A DNA stretch of 54,722 nt from Actinokineospora pegani (GCF_009745975.1 NZ_WHOL01000101.1:36159-90880), one strand, 5' to 3'; shown: positions 1-8,752, counted from the stretch's first letter. The notes: generated from the letters alone by a model not told the origin. Translations and numbers: made by a program.

Positions 1-2
1 AC

Positions 3-572
3 CTAGCCGGGAGGCGGGCGGCGGGCCAGGACGGCTATCGCGGGCCAGCAGACCTGGGCCCCCGCCAGCACCCGCTCGGTGAGCCCGACCAGGTGACCCG
101 CCTGCAACGACCACCCGAACCCCGCCAGGCAGGCCACCAGGACCGCCGTCGCCGCCCACGAACTCCGCCTCCCCGGCGCCCCCGCCACCGCGGGCCACAC
201 CGACAACGCCCCGAACGCCACAGCGGCGGCGATCGCATGCCCGCCCAGGGGGTCGGGAACAGCGGCGACCGCGGCGGTGCCCACCCCGCCCACCGCCAGC
301 AACACCCGCCCGGCGGGCCGCGCCCCGGTCAGCCCCACCGCGGTCACCACGTGGCAGACCCCGACCACCGCCAGCCCCGCGGTCATGATCCACCGGTGCG
401 GCGCCCCCACCGCCGCCAAGGCGCTGATCGTCTGCCGCGCCTGGTCGAACCCGGGTCGCGCGGCGGCAGCCAGCGTCCAACCCCCGATCAACGCCACCGG
501 GGCGAGCAGCGACGACGCCACGGCCCACCCGCGCGCGGTCATCGGCCGCGGCCTGCTTGATCGAGGTGCCAC
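3..572 (-). CDS. DUF998 family membrane protein
   Basis: A 189-residue, largely hydrophobic protein with about six predicted membrane segments, arranged as in DUF998 proteins (a first helix, then the conserved DQARQTIS-like loop around residues 42-49, then further helices). The molecular role of DUF998 proteins is unknown. The listed start is a GTG at 572; an ATG at 542 giving MTARGW is equally plausible because neither has a clear Shine-Dalgarno. It is transcribed away from the antiporter gene, and the 114-base space between them (573-686) must hold both promoters. The stop lies only two bases from the window edge, so what follows is unknown. Confidence 0.75.
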   Translation of the reverse strand: MAPRSSRPRPMTARGWAVASSLLAPVALIGGWTLAAAARPGFDQARQTISALAAVGAPHRWIMTAGLAVVGVCHVVTAVGLTGARPAGRVLLAVGGVGTAAVAAVPDPLGGHAIAAAVAFGALSVWPAVAGAPGRRSSWAATAVLVACLAGFGWSLQAGHLVGLTERVLAGAQVCWPAIAVLARRPPPG

Positions 573-686
573 CCGGCGAGCCTAGGGGAGGGGGCTTCTG
601 GGCAGGCGGCCTCACTGAACAGGGTTAAGAGGACGTGACGACGGGTAATTAGAGTCGACGCGCTCGGGTGGAGATGGAGGTACCTG

Positions 687-1982
687 GTGGCTGACCCCGG
701 ACCGTGGGTTTACGCAGCGGCAGGAGTGGGCACCCTGGCCGCCGCGGTGCTGCCCCGGGTGCTGTCCCGGCTCCCCATCTCGATGCCCATGATCTTCCTG
801 GGCGCGGGAGCCTTGGTCTTCTGGCTCGTCGACGGCCTGCCCGACCCCGACCCGCTCGCGCACAGCGACATCACGCAGCACCTGACGGAACTGTGCGTGA
901 TCGTGTCGCTCATGGGCGCGGGTCTCGCGCTGGACCGGCCGGTCGGGTGGCGGCGCTGGTCGACGACCTGGCGGCTGCTGGGGATCACCATGCCGCTGTC
1001 GATGCTGGCGGTGGGGGTGCTCGGGTGGGCCGCGCTCGGGCTGGGCGCGGCGGCGGCGCTGCTGCTGGCCGCCGTCCTCGCGCCGACCGACCCGGTGCTG
1101 GCCACCGAGGTCCAGGTGGGCGAGCCCGCGGACGACGAGGAGGACGACGAGGACGAGGCGCGGTTCGCGCTCACCTCGGAGGCCGGGCTCAACGACGGCC
1201 TGGCGTTCCCGTTCACCTACGCGGCCATCGCCGTCAGCGTGGTCGGCGTCGCGCCGTCGGGCTGGCTGCCGCACTGGCTCGGGGTGGACGTGCTGTGGCG
1301 GCTCGCCGTCGGGATGGCGCTCGGGGCGCTGGTCGGCTGGCTGCTGCGCAAGCTGGTCTTCGCCGCCCCGGACGAGGACTTCCGGCTGGCCAAGCACGCC
1401 GAGGGGTTCGTGGCGCTGGCCGCCACCTTCCTGGCCTACGGGGCCGCCGAACTGGCCAACGGCTACGGCTTCATCGCGGTGTTCGTGTGCGCGTGCACCC
1501 TGCGCGCGGGCGAGCGGTCCGATGGCTACCACCAGGTCCTGCACAGCTACGTCGAGCAGGCCGAGCGGATGCTGACCGTGCTGGTGGTGTTCTTGCTGGG
1601 CGGCGCCGTGGTGACCGGGCTGTTCGACGGCCTGCGCTGGGTGGAGGTCGGCTTCGCGGCCGCGGTGCTGTTGATCATCCGGCCGCTGGCGGGCGTCGCG
1701 GGCCTGGCGGGCGGTCGCACCGGCCCCCGGGAACGGGTGGTCATCTCGTTCTTCGGCGTCCGCGGCGTCGGCTCGCTGTTCTACATCACCTACGCCCTCG
1801 GGCACGGCGAGTTCGCCGACCCGCAGACCCTGTGGCGGGTGGTCGCCCTGGTCGTCGTCGGCTCGATCCTGCTGCACGGCCTCACCGCCGCGCCCGTCAT
1901 GTACTTCCTCGACCGCAGGCGCAGGCGAGCCGCCAAGGTCGAGCACGGCGACGCGGACGAGGCCGCGAACACGGCCGTGTGA
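687..1982 (+). CDS. cation:proton antiporter, NhaP/CPA1 type
   Basis: A 431-residue polytopic inner-membrane protein exchanging Na+ or K+ for protons. The pore motifs of the CPA1 family are visible: TDPV at residues 134-137, LTSEAGLND at 162-170 with the essential acidic residue, and FFGVRGVGSLFY near the C terminus. The length is usual for the family. The GTG start is chosen because GGAGATGGAGG lies at 670-680. An unusual feature is a run of nine acidic residues out of ten (DDEEDDEDEA, about 149-158) in the loop before the LTSEAGLND motif; close relatives usually have a shorter acidic loop. Ion specificity cannot be read from the sequence. Confidence 0.9.
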   Translation: MADPGPWVYAAAGVGTLAAAVLPRVLSRLPISMPMIFLGAGALVFWLVDGLPDPDPLAHSDITQHLTELCVIVSLMGAGLALDRPVGWRRWSTTWRLLGITMPLSMLAVGVLGWAALGLGAAAALLLAAVLAPTDPVLATEVQVGEPADDEEDDEDEARFALTSEAGLNDGLAFPFTYAAIAVSVVGVAPSGWLPHWLGVDVLWRLAVGMALGALVGWLLRKLVFAAPDEDFRLAKHAEGFVALAATFLAYGAAELANGYGFIAVFVCACTLRAGERSDGYHQVLHSYVEQAERMLTVLVVFLLGGAVVTGLFDGLRWVEVGFAAAVLLIIRPLAGVAGLAGGRTGPRERVVISFFGVRGVGSLFYITYALGHGEFADPQTLWRVVALVVVGSILLHGLTAAPVMYFLDRRRRRAAKVEHGDADEAANTAV

Positions 1983-2060
1983 CGACACCGCCGCTCGCGG
2001 GTACCTCCCCGGTGGAACTGGATCATGACAGGGCTGGATCACGACGGTGGGAGGTCGCGG

Positions 2061-3467
2061 GTGCGGTGGGCACTGGTCAGCGGGGACGGGTTGCCGGTCA
2101 GCGGGCTCCTGACGATCTTCCGCAACGTGGTCGACCGGGCGCGGGCGGCCGGCCTGCTCGACGTCCCGGTGACCGCCGACCTGGGCTACTCCTGGCGGGC
2201 GGACAAGAAGGGCTTCTTCCCCCGCGGCCTGCCCGGCGCCGAGTACCCCGACTGGCTGCGCGTGTCCGACGCCGTCCCGGTGGACCTGCCCGTCGACGAG
2301 TGGGGGGCCGCGCTCGACGAGATCCGCGCCGACGTCGCCGCGGCCGACGAACTCGACGAGGGGCGCCGGGCGGCGCTGCGGCAGCGGATCGAGGCCCACA
2401 CCGACGCCTACGCCGAGTACTTCCACCGCTGGTTCACCGATCACGACGTCGACTGGGTCGTCGCCATCAACCTGACGCTGCCCGACGCCGTGTTCGTCAC
2501 CGCCGCCCTGCACCGCGCCGCCGACCGCCGGTGGGGCGACGGGCGCGACGGCGGTGTCCTGCACTGGGACCACGACCTGTTCGGCAGTTGCGCGATCTTC
2601 GAGGACGGCAGGCGCTTCTACCCCGCCGCCCCCAACGAGTTCACCCCGCTGCCCGGCAGCAGCCCGTCCGACCGGTGGGCGGTCATCTCCCCGGCACTGC
2701 TGCGCGAGACCGCCGCCTACCCCACGGACCTCGTCCCCGAACTGCTGACGAACGTCCTGCCGCTCATCCCCGACGGCGGCCTGGAGCAGCGCCACCACGA
2801 GTTCCTCGGCGGACGCGGCATCGACCCCGACCGGCCCGTCGTCCTGGTCCCGGTGCGGGTGTTCGCGGTGAAGGGGGTGGAGATCTCGGTCGAGGTCTTC
2901 GCCGCCGCGCGCGCGGCGCACACGGCCGCGGGCCTGCCCGAACCAGTCCTCCTGGTCTTCGGCAGCCTGGACGAGGACCCCGCCTACGCGGGCGTCGTCC
3001 GCCGCGCCGTCGCCCGCACCGGGGCCGGGTCCGCCATCCACTTCCTCGACGGCGTCCCCGTCTCCAGCCACCGCGACCGCACCGGCACCTGGCGCCTCGA
3101 CGAGGTCGACCTGCTCCGCCTCGCCCGCGCCACCTCCGGCGCGGTCCTGTTCACCCCCAACCAACCCGACGTCGAGACCGTCGGCCTCGGCCCCGCCCTG
3201 GCCGCCCTGGCGGGCGTCCCGTGCGCGGTCACCCCGTACAACGCCTTCGACGACCACTTCGGGCCGGAGTACGCTCGCGTGGCGGTCGACCCGGCCGCGC
3301 CCGCCGAGGCCGGGGCTGAGCTGTCCCGGTGGATGGCTGAGCCGGACGCCGGACTGCTGCGGGTCAACCGGGCCTTGGTGCGGGACCGGTTCCCGGACAA
3401 ACCGTGGCGGGAATACCTGGCCGCCATGGCGAACAAGGCCGACCAGCCCCCCGGAGGACCATCCTGA
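2061..3467 (+). CDS. GT-B glycosyltransferase-like protein
   Basis: A 468-residue soluble protein. The C-terminal half resembles the nucleotide-sugar binding half of GT-B glycosyltransferases: a VVLVPVRVFAVKGVEI segment like the usual R(I)xxxKG beginning, then PVLLVFGSLDEDP, and an acidic stretch FTPNQPDVETVGLGPALAA that occupies the place of the donor-binding E-x7-E element. The N-terminal half is not recognisable to me. The GTG at 2061 is preferred to the ATG at 2025 because GGGAGG sits six bases before it, while the ATG has no clear site. The stop overlaps the next gene's start by one base (TGATG), so the two are probably translationally coupled. The acceptor and donor are unknown. Confidence 0.6.
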   Translation: MRWALVSGDGLPVSGLLTIFRNVVDRARAAGLLDVPVTADLGYSWRADKKGFFPRGLPGAEYPDWLRVSDAVPVDLPVDEWGAALDEIRADVAAADELDEGRRAALRQRIEAHTDAYAEYFHRWFTDHDVDWVVAINLTLPDAVFVTAALHRAADRRWGDGRDGGVLHWDHDLFGSCAIFEDGRRFYPAAPNEFTPLPGSSPSDRWAVISPALLRETAAYPTDLVPELLTNVLPLIPDGGLEQRHHEFLGGRGIDPDRPVVLVPVRVFAVKGVEISVEVFAAARAAHTAAGLPEPVLLVFGSLDEDPAYAGVVRRAVARTGAGSAIHFLDGVPVSSHRDRTGTWRLDEVDLLRLARATSGAVLFTPNQPDVETVGLGPALAALAGVPCAVTPYNAFDDHFGPEYARVAVDPAAPAEAGAELSRWMAEPDAGLLRVNRALVRDRFPDKPWREYLAAMANKADQPPGGPS

Positions 3468-4423
3468 TGCGCTACCGGCTGCTCGGCAACACGGGTCTGC
3501 GGGTGTCGGAGCTCTTCCTCGGCGCCATGCGCTTCGGCGGCGGCGGCACCTCGCGCGAGGAGTGCGCCCGGATCATCGACCACTACACCGAGGCGGGCGG
3601 AAACGTCATCGACACCGCGGTGAACTACGGCGACGGGGAGAGCGAACGCGCGATCGGCGCCGTCCTCGGCGCCCGGCGGGACCGCTTCGTGCTCTCGACC
3701 AAGTACACGCTCTCGCGCGACCCCGGCGACGCCAACGCCGCGGGCAACCACCGCAAGAACCTGGTCCGCTCGTTGGAGGCGAGCCTGCGCCAGTTGGGCA
3801 CCGACCACATCGACCTCTACTGGGTCCACGTGTGGGACCGCGACACCCCGGTCGAGGAGACCATGCGCGCGCTCGACGACGTCGTCCGGGCCGGGAAGGT
3901 GCTCTACATCGGCATCTCCGACACCCCCGCGTGGGTGGTCTCGCGGGCCAACACGCTCGCCGAGCTGCGGGGGTGGACGTCTTTCGCGGGCATCCAGGTC
4001 CCGTACAACCTGCTGGAGCGCGACGTCGAGCGCGACCTGCTCCCGATGGCGGAGGCGCTGGGCCTCAGCGTCGCCGCGTGGTCGCCGCTGGCCCACGGCG
4101 CGCTGGCCGCCGCCCCGGACGAGCGGACCCGTGCGGTGGTCACCGAGCTGCGGGCGGTGGCGGCCGACCTGGGCGCCACCCCCGCCCAGGTCGCCATCGC
4201 CTGGCTGCTGGCGCGCCCCGGGGCGGTGCACCCCATCACCGGGGCGGGCACCGTCGAGCACCTGGCGGACACCCTCGGCGCCCTCCGCCTCGAACTCCCG
4301 GCCGAGGCCGCGGACCGGTTGACCGCGGCTGGGCGGTTCACCCCGGGCTTCCCCCGGGACTTCATCGAAGGTTTGCCGCCGTGGGTGTTCGGGGACGCCC
4401 ACTCCTCGCTGGTGCGGCGCTGA
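3467..4423 (+). CDS. aldo/keto reductase
   Basis: A 318-residue NAD(P)H-dependent oxidoreductase of the aldo/keto reductase superfamily, a TIM barrel acting on aldehydes, ketones or sugars. The catalytic tetrad is intact: D49, Y54 (in NVIDTAVNY), K79 (LSTKY) and H121 (YWVHVWD). The ATG at 3467 is supported by GGAGGA at 3453-3458 and by its one-base overlap with the preceding glycosyltransferase-like gene, which suggests the two work on the same sugar-derived molecule (inference). The length is normal for YajO/Tas-like members. The substrate is not deducible. Confidence 0.9.
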   Translation: MRYRLLGNTGLRVSELFLGAMRFGGGGTSREECARIIDHYTEAGGNVIDTAVNYGDGESERAIGAVLGARRDRFVLSTKYTLSRDPGDANAAGNHRKNLVRSLEASLRQLGTDHIDLYWVHVWDRDTPVEETMRALDDVVRAGKVLYIGISDTPAWVVSRANTLAELRGWTSFAGIQVPYNLLERDVERDLLPMAEALGLSVAAWSPLAHGALAAAPDERTRAVVTELRAVAADLGATPAQVAIAWLLARPGAVHPITGAGTVEHLADTLGALRLELPAEAADRLTAAGRFTPGFPRDFIEGLPPWVFGDAHSSLVRR

Positions 4424-4431
4424 GACCCAGC

Positions 4432-4761
4432 GAAACCGCCCGCGAGGAGGTCCCCTGCGGTCGTGTTCCCGTCCCGGCGAGGGAGGCGGAGGTGCTGCTG
4501 AGGGTGACCGGCGCGCTGGACGCCCGCGCGGCGCCGATCCTGTCCGAGGCGCCGCACCGGCTGCGGCTCGACGGTCAGGGGGACGCGGACGTTCGCGGGG
4601 TGGTGCTGGTCCCGCGTGGCCTGCGGTTCCTGGGCGGCGGGTGCTGGTCGAGGCCCGCACGCGACGACCCGGCGCTGGAGCCGACCGGCCTCGACCGGTT
4701 CCTCGACCTCCGGTCCACGCTGGTGGGACCCGGCCGCGCCGCCGCGCGGGGCGAGGGCTGA
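4432..4761 (+). pseudogene. decayed STAS-domain (anti-sigma factor antagonist) gene
   Basis: The frame that ends at the TGA at 4759-4761 still reads like a STAS antagonist: EVLLRVTGALDARAAPIL, then DVRGVVLVPRGLRFLGGG, then EPTGLDRFLDLRSTL. A normal STAS domain has about 25 more residues between the FLG strand and the ELTGLDR helix. The expected continuation VLVEARTR is present but in the next frame (from about 4640), after which the match returns to the first frame. This is the signature of small deletions and frameshifts. A GTG at 4492 behind GAGGGAGGCGGAG could still start an 89-residue product. The serine region that RsbW-type kinases phosphorylate is lost. I infer a dead gene. Confidence 0.6.
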
Positions 4762-4762
4762 G

Positions 4763-5788
4763 TCACGCCGCCTTGCGCAGCGGGGCGCCCACCTCGTGCA
4801 GGTGGCGCAGGACGTGGCCCATGGACGTCATGAAGCCGCACTGGGCGTACTCGATGCCGTTGCGGGCGCAGAAGGCCCGGACCATGACCTGGGCGTGGCG
4901 CAGGTTCGGCCGGGGCATGTTCGGGAACAGGTGGTGCTCGATCTGGTAGTTCAGCCCGCCCAGCATGAAGTCCACGACGCGGCCGCCCTTGACGTTGCGG
5001 CTGGTCATGACCTGCTTGGTGAGGAAGTCCAGCTTGGTGCCCGGCGCGACGGTCGGCATGCCCTTGTGGTTGGGCGCGAACGAGCAGCCCATGTACACGC
5101 CCCACAGGCCCTGGTGGACGGCGATGAACGCGATCGCCAGCGGCGGGGACAGCACGAGCACCACGGCGGTCACGTACAGCGCGACGTGGGCGACCAGCAG
5201 CAGCAGCTCCCGGCGGGGGGCGCGCAGTTCGCCGCTCATGGCCGCGCGGAACCCGGCCAGGTGCAGGTTGAGGCCCTCGAGCAGCAGCAGCGGGAAGAAC
5301 AGGAACGCCTGGTTCTTGGTCGTCCACCGGACGAACCCGCTCTTGGTGTGCGCCTGCGACCGGGAGAACGCCAGCAGCGGGATGTCCAGGTCCGGGTCGT
5401 CCTCCTCGTGGTTCGGGTTCGCGTGGTGGCGCACGTGCTTGCTGATCCACCACTGGTAGCCGATGCCGACGAGGCCGCCGTGCAGGTTGCCGACCAGGTC
5501 GTTGGCCCGGTGCGTGCGGAAGATCTGCTTGTGCCCGGCGTCGTGGCCGATGAAGGCGAGCTGGGCGCACATCACCGCGAGGAAGGCCGCGGTGAGCAGT
5601 TGCCACCAGGAGTCGCCCAGCAGGAAGAAGGCGACCCAGCCCGCGGCGAAGGCCACGAGGTTGAGCCCGATCCGCACGGCGTAGTACCGGCGGCGGCGCT
5701 CCAGCAGCCCCGAGCCGCGGACCTCCCGCATCAGCGCGGTGAAGTCCTCCGTGCGGTCGGGGGAGAAGGATGAGGACAGTGTTGACAT
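4763..5788 (-). CDS. membrane fatty acid desaturase
   Basis: A 341-residue di-iron acyl desaturase that inserts a double bond into lipid- or CoA-bound acyl chains at the cytoplasmic membrane. The three histidine boxes are clear: HDAGH at 82-86, HVRHH at 118-122, and QIEHH with the histidine pair at 285-286. The glutamine-start third box is typical of front-end or omega desaturases of the DesA3-like group. Hydrophobic helices lie around residues 40-80 and in the middle of the protein. The ATG at 5788 has GGGAGG close upstream; an upstream in-frame extension of 43 residues lacks desaturase features and is rejected. The electron donor partner is not encoded nearby. Confidence 0.9.
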   Translation of the reverse strand: MSTLSSSFSPDRTEDFTALMREVRGSGLLERRRRYYAVRIGLNLVAFAAGWVAFFLLGDSWWQLLTAAFLAVMCAQLAFIGHDAGHKQIFRTHRANDLVGNLHGGLVGIGYQWWISKHVRHHANPNHEEDDPDLDIPLLAFSRSQAHTKSGFVRWTTKNQAFLFFPLLLLEGLNLHLAGFRAAMSGELRAPRRELLLLVAHVALYVTAVVLVLSPPLAIAFIAVHQGLWGVYMGCSFAPNHKGMPTVAPGTKLDFLTKQVMTSRNVKGGRVVDFMLGGLNYQIEHHLFPNMPRPNLRHAQVMVRAFCARNGIEYAQCGFMTSMGHVLRHLHEVGAPLRKAA

Positions 5789-5891
5789 TCGGCCTCCCGG
5801 CAGTCGGGTTCGGCGCGTCGCCGAGCCGCCGGGGTCATGGGCGGTGTCGGTCTGCGGGGGTGTCCGTCCGGAGCGGACGGAGTGGGGCGGA

Positions 5892-6647
5892 TCAGGACAT
5901 GGGCTGTTTGCCCGCACCCAGGATCACACGCGGATCGAGTGCCCGCGTGACGATCTGGCGGGCGACATCGGACAGCCGGGCGTTGTTCCCGCGCCCGTAA
6001 ACCCGCAGCGCCTGGAACGCCGCGTCCATGTCGACCTGGCCCGCGTGCGCCAGCACGCCCTTGGCCTGCTCGATGGTCACCCGGTTGTTCAGGGCGTTCT
6101 GCAACTGCTCGGTGAGCACCTCGCCGCGGTGGATGGCCCGCTCCTGCATGATGCCGATGGTGGCGGTGTCCGCCAGCGCGCGGGCCAGGTCGGTGTCCTG
6201 GGCGCGCAGTCGGCCGGGGCGCGCGCCGAACAGGTTGAGGGCGCCGATGGTCTCGCGGCGCAGCCGCAGCGGGATGGCGTGCACCGAGGCGAAGCCCTGG
6301 TCCAGCGCTCTGGGCACGAACCGGGGCCAGCGGGCGGTCTCGGCGGCCAGGTCCGGCGCGAAGACCGGCTCGCCGGTGGTGACGCAGTCCAGGCAGGGGC
6401 CCTGGTTCGTCTGGACCTGGAACAGCTCGAGCAGCCGCGTCTCCTCGGTCGAGGACGCCAGCACCTGCAGGCCGCCGCGCTGGTCGGAGAGCACCAGCCC
6501 GGCCGCGTCCGCGTTCAGCAGGCTGACGCAGTAGGCCACGAGCTGGTGCACCAGCTCCACGATGTCGTAATCGTCGACCAGGGTGTCGGCCATCCTGACG
6601 AACGCGGTCAGTAGCTGCGATTCGCGCGCTGATTCTGATGTCTCCAC
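5892..6647 (-). CDS. GAF-ANTAR regulator
   Basis: A 251-residue cytoplasmic regulator. Residues about 10-165 form a GAF sensor domain (including the NQGPCLDC segment), and residues about 175-240 form an ANTAR RNA-binding domain (LQNALNNRVTIEQAKGVLA). ANTAR proteins bind pairs of small RNA hairpins and act by transcription antitermination; this is family knowledge, and the target here is unknown. The start is a GTG at 6647. A second GAF-ANTAR gene lies immediately upstream on the same strand, 70 bases away, so the pair may be co-transcribed. The conserved GPC-x-D-C cysteines may matter for sensing (inference). Confidence 0.9.
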   Translation of the reverse strand: METSESARESQLLTAFVRMADTLVDDYDIVELVHQLVAYCVSLLNADAAGLVLSDQRGGLQVLASSTEETRLLELFQVQTNQGPCLDCVTTGEPVFAPDLAAETARWPRFVPRALDQGFASVHAIPLRLRRETIGALNLFGARPGRLRAQDTDLARALADTATIGIMQERAIHRGEVLTEQLQNALNNRVTIEQAKGVLAHAGQVDMDAAFQALRVYGRGNNARLSDVARQIVTRALDPRVILGAGKQPMS

Positions 6648-6717
6648 GACAGGGACCTCGTTCCTCTCTCCTCGGGTCAGCGTAAGGGCCTGGGCGGCGG
6701 GGCTGCCGCGCGAGCGG

Positions 6718-7437
6718 TCACGGCGGACCCAGGGCGACGGGCGCCAGCCTGCGCGACACCAGGTCGTCGGCGACGTCGTCGACGAGGCGGCCGATGGCGA
6801 AGGCGTACCCGCGCAACCGGGCCAGCGCCTGCTCGGCGGGGATGGCGAACTCCGCGATGAGCATTCCGGTCGCCTGGTGCACCTGGGCGTGGCTCAGCGG
6901 CAGGTCGGTCCACGCGCCCTGGACCTCGCCGAGCCGCAGCCCGAGCAGCACGAGGGTCGCGATGTCGACCACGCGCAGCGCGACGGCGACCTGGTCGCGG
7001 GACAGCCAGCCCGGCGCGCGCCGGTACATGTCCAGCGCGCCGATGCTGATAGCGCCGCTGACCAGCGGGAAGGCGAAGACCGCCCCCACCGGTTCGGTGA
7101 CGATCTCGGCCGCGAACACCGGCCACGCCGCGGCGCCGGTGGCCCGCACGTCCGGGGTGAACACGGGGCGCTGGGTGTCGAACGCCTGGAAGCAGGGCCC
7201 CTCGCCGAGGCTGAACTGCAGCGCCTCGATGCGGCTCGCCGTCAGGTCGCTGGCGTAGAGGCTCTCCCGGCTGGCCACACCGGTCATCACCGAGACCGAC
7301 GCGCCGTCCACCGGCAACAGGTCCACGCACGCGCGGCACACCGACTCGATCGCGGCGAGGCCGGTGCCACCGCCGCGCAGGCCGGTGATGACAGCGTCCC
7401 GGACGTGCTGGACCGCGTCGTCGCCCGTCTCACCCAC
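6718..7437 (-). CDS. GAF-ANTAR regulator
   Basis: A 239-residue paralogue in architecture of the next gene downstream: an N-terminal GAF domain (about 10-155, with LGEGPCFQAF) followed by a C-terminal ANTAR domain (about 165-230, LSHAQVHQATGMLIAEF). The usual ANTAR alanine-rich three-helix pattern with R-x-Y-A is present near the end. It has no recognisable phospho-receiver, so it should respond to a ligand through GAF rather than to phosphorylation (inference). The GTG start at 7437 has only a weak ribosome site. It is followed by the second GAF-ANTAR gene on the same strand. Confidence 0.9.
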   Translation of the reverse strand: MGETGDDAVQHVRDAVITGLRGGGTGLAAIESVCRACVDLLPVDGASVSVMTGVASRESLYASDLTASRIEALQFSLGEGPCFQAFDTQRPVFTPDVRATGAAAWPVFAAEIVTEPVGAVFAFPLVSGAISIGALDMYRRAPGWLSRDQVAVALRVVDIATLVLLGLRLGEVQGAWTDLPLSHAQVHQATGMLIAEFAIPAEQALARLRGYAFAIGRLVDDVADDLVSRRLAPVALGPP

Positions 7438-7473
7438 GGAGGGCCTGCTGGGAGCGTGCCCGAGCCGGGGTGC

Positions 7474-7710
7474 TCACCCGCGAGAGGGCTCGTGGTCACC
7501 GCTGATCGGCTCACGGGTGGAGTTCGCGTACGTCATGCCCGCGGAGTGCCCGGAGCACATGCAGCCCCGCGCGTTCCCGCTGACCGTCGTCGCCCCGCAG
7601 AAGCGCAGCGCGATGGCGTCGTGGGCGGTGAGGGGGTGCGCGCAGGCCTGGCAGCCCGCTTCTTCCTGGAGGGTGTCGCCCGTGGGGGGTGAGTTGGCTT
7701 CGTAAGACAA
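7474..7710 (-). CDS. small cysteine-rich protein, putative metal binder
   Basis: A 78-residue protein with a CQAC pair, a nearby H-x3-H-like segment (HPLTAHD), and a second cluster RFCGATTVSGNARGCMCSGH. Six Cys/His positions of this kind suggest a zinc or iron-sulfur site, but I cannot name a family with certainty. No ATG lies in this frame near the conserved part; the TTG at 7710 is chosen because GAAAGG precedes it by eight bases and the protein then starts MSYEAN. It sits 36 bases upstream of the GAF-ANTAR pair on the same strand. A shorter product or a GTG start about 40 bases further upstream is possible. Confidence 0.5.
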   Translation of the reverse strand: MSYEANSPPTGDTLQEEAGCQACAHPLTAHDAIALRFCGATTVSGNARGCMCSGHSAGMTYANSTREPISGDHEPSRG

Positions 7711-7838
7711 GGTGGGGGCCTTTCGCTCGGGTTCGAGGCGATCGAGAAGAACGCTCGACCACTGCGGTCGACCCCCGGGCCGCGAAGCGCCCGACGGGAG
7801 ACTCCTCGAGTCTACGCCTCGGCGACCCCCGGCGCTCT

Positions 7839-7853
7839 GGTCCACTGTGGACG
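7839..7853. repeat. GGTCCAC-T-GTGGAC palindrome
   Basis: A short dyad, GTCCAC/GTGGAC around a central T, in the 197-base space between a YggT gene and the small cysteine-rich gene. The same core TCCACTRTGGA recurs at 28282-28296 and 28972-28985, also outside genes. It may be a regulator site or a short repeat family. Nothing else recognisable lies in 7711-7907. Confidence 0.4.
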
Positions 7854-7907
7854 ATGATGGCGACGGCGGTCCCGCCCGGCGCGTGCGCGGCGGAAACCCG
7901 GTGGCGC

Positions 7908-8183
7908 TCAGAGCGAGAAGGCCACCGATCGCAGGATCAGCGCGAGCACGAAGACCACTGTGAACGCCAGGTCGATGCCGATGCCCCCCGCCCGCAGCGG
8001 CGGCATCAGGCGGCGGACCGGGGCGATGACCGGCTCGGTCACCGCGTGCGTGACCCCGCGCGCCCGGTCGACCCAGTGCGGTCCGCGGCGGGCCACGGCG
8101 ACCCAGTCCAGGACCACCCTGACCACCAGCACCAGGATGAAGGCGCTCAGCAGGTAGCCCAGTAGCGTGCCGATGGCACCCAT
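7908..8183 (-). CDS. YggT family membrane protein
   Basis: A 91-residue protein with two hydrophobic helices, one at residues about 3-25 (GTLLGYLLSAFILVLVVRV) and one near the C terminus, separated by the conserved VTEPVIAPVRRLMPP loop that defines the YggT family. In actinobacteria yggT usually lies next to sepF and wag31 in the division cluster; here it stands alone, so this is probably a second copy with an unassigned role. The ATG at 8183 has GAGAGGAAC upstream. An in-frame extension to 8237 carries no conserved residues. Confidence 0.85.
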   Translation of the reverse strand: MGAIGTLLGYLLSAFILVLVVRVVLDWVAVARRGPHWVDRARGVTHAVTEPVIAPVRRLMPPLRAGGIGIDLAFTVVFVLALILRSVAFSL

Positions 8184-8254
8184 GTACGTTCCTCTCCGTC
8201 GTAGCCTCTCGTGGGGGCAACGAACCGCAAGCCGCAAAAGTGTCAGGGGACGTG

Positions 8255-8752
8255 GTGGACAGCGCGCGAGAGCAGCGGGAGAAGACCTGGGCGGGGTGGG
8301 CGGCGTTCTACTGGGCGGGCGCGTTCGCGCTCGTCAGCCTCTACTGGGCGCTCGGCGGTGAGGTCGGCATCGACACCGTCGGCGGGACCATCGCCGACCT
8401 GGTCCGCAGGGGGGACAGCGCGGCGTCGCTGCTCGCGTGGGGGGCCGTCGTCGTGAAGGTCGCGGGGATGGCCCTCGCGCTCGCGCTCGTCCAGCGGTGG
8501 GGGCGCGTGTTCCCGCGGTGGCTGCTCCTGGCGGGAGGGTGGGCGGGCACGGTGCTGCTCATCGGCTACGGGGGGACGATCGTGGTCACCGAGGCGCTGG
8601 TCGTCGTGGGGGTGATCGACGCGCCGCCCGGCACGGACTGGTACGCCTTCTACTGGCACCTGTTCCTGTGGGACCCCTACTTCGTGCTGTGGGGCGTCCT
8701 GCTCGGTGTCGCCACCGCGCACTTCGCCAGGGCCACCCGCCCGATCGGGTAG
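8255..8752 (+). CDS. DUF3995-like membrane protein
   Basis: A protein of about 165 residues with four hydrophobic segments, beginning WAGWAAFYWAGAFALVSLYWALGG; the W-rich first helix and the overall four-helix size fit DUF3995 proteins, whose function is unknown. Aromatic residues cluster in the loop before the last helix (DWYAFYWHLFLWDPYF). The GTG at 8255 is preferred because AGGGGA lies just upstream, but GTG codons at 8240 and 8252 are alternatives. It is divergent from yggT and not obviously linked to the protease operon that starts 108 bases later. Confidence 0.65.
   Translation: MDSAREQREKTWAGWAAFYWAGAFALVSLYWALGGEVGIDTVGGTIADLVRRGDSAASLLAWGAVVVKVAGMALALALVQRWGRVFPRWLLLAGGWAGTVLLIGYGGTIVVTEALVVVGVIDAPPGTDWYAFYWHLFLWDPYFVLWGVLLGVATAHFARATRPIG

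Noticed and set aside
612-3319. Long overlapping frames on both strands across the antiporter and glycosyltransferase-like genes
   Set aside because: Arg/Gly/Pro-rich translations without recognisable motifs; the antiporter and transferase frames carry real motifs.
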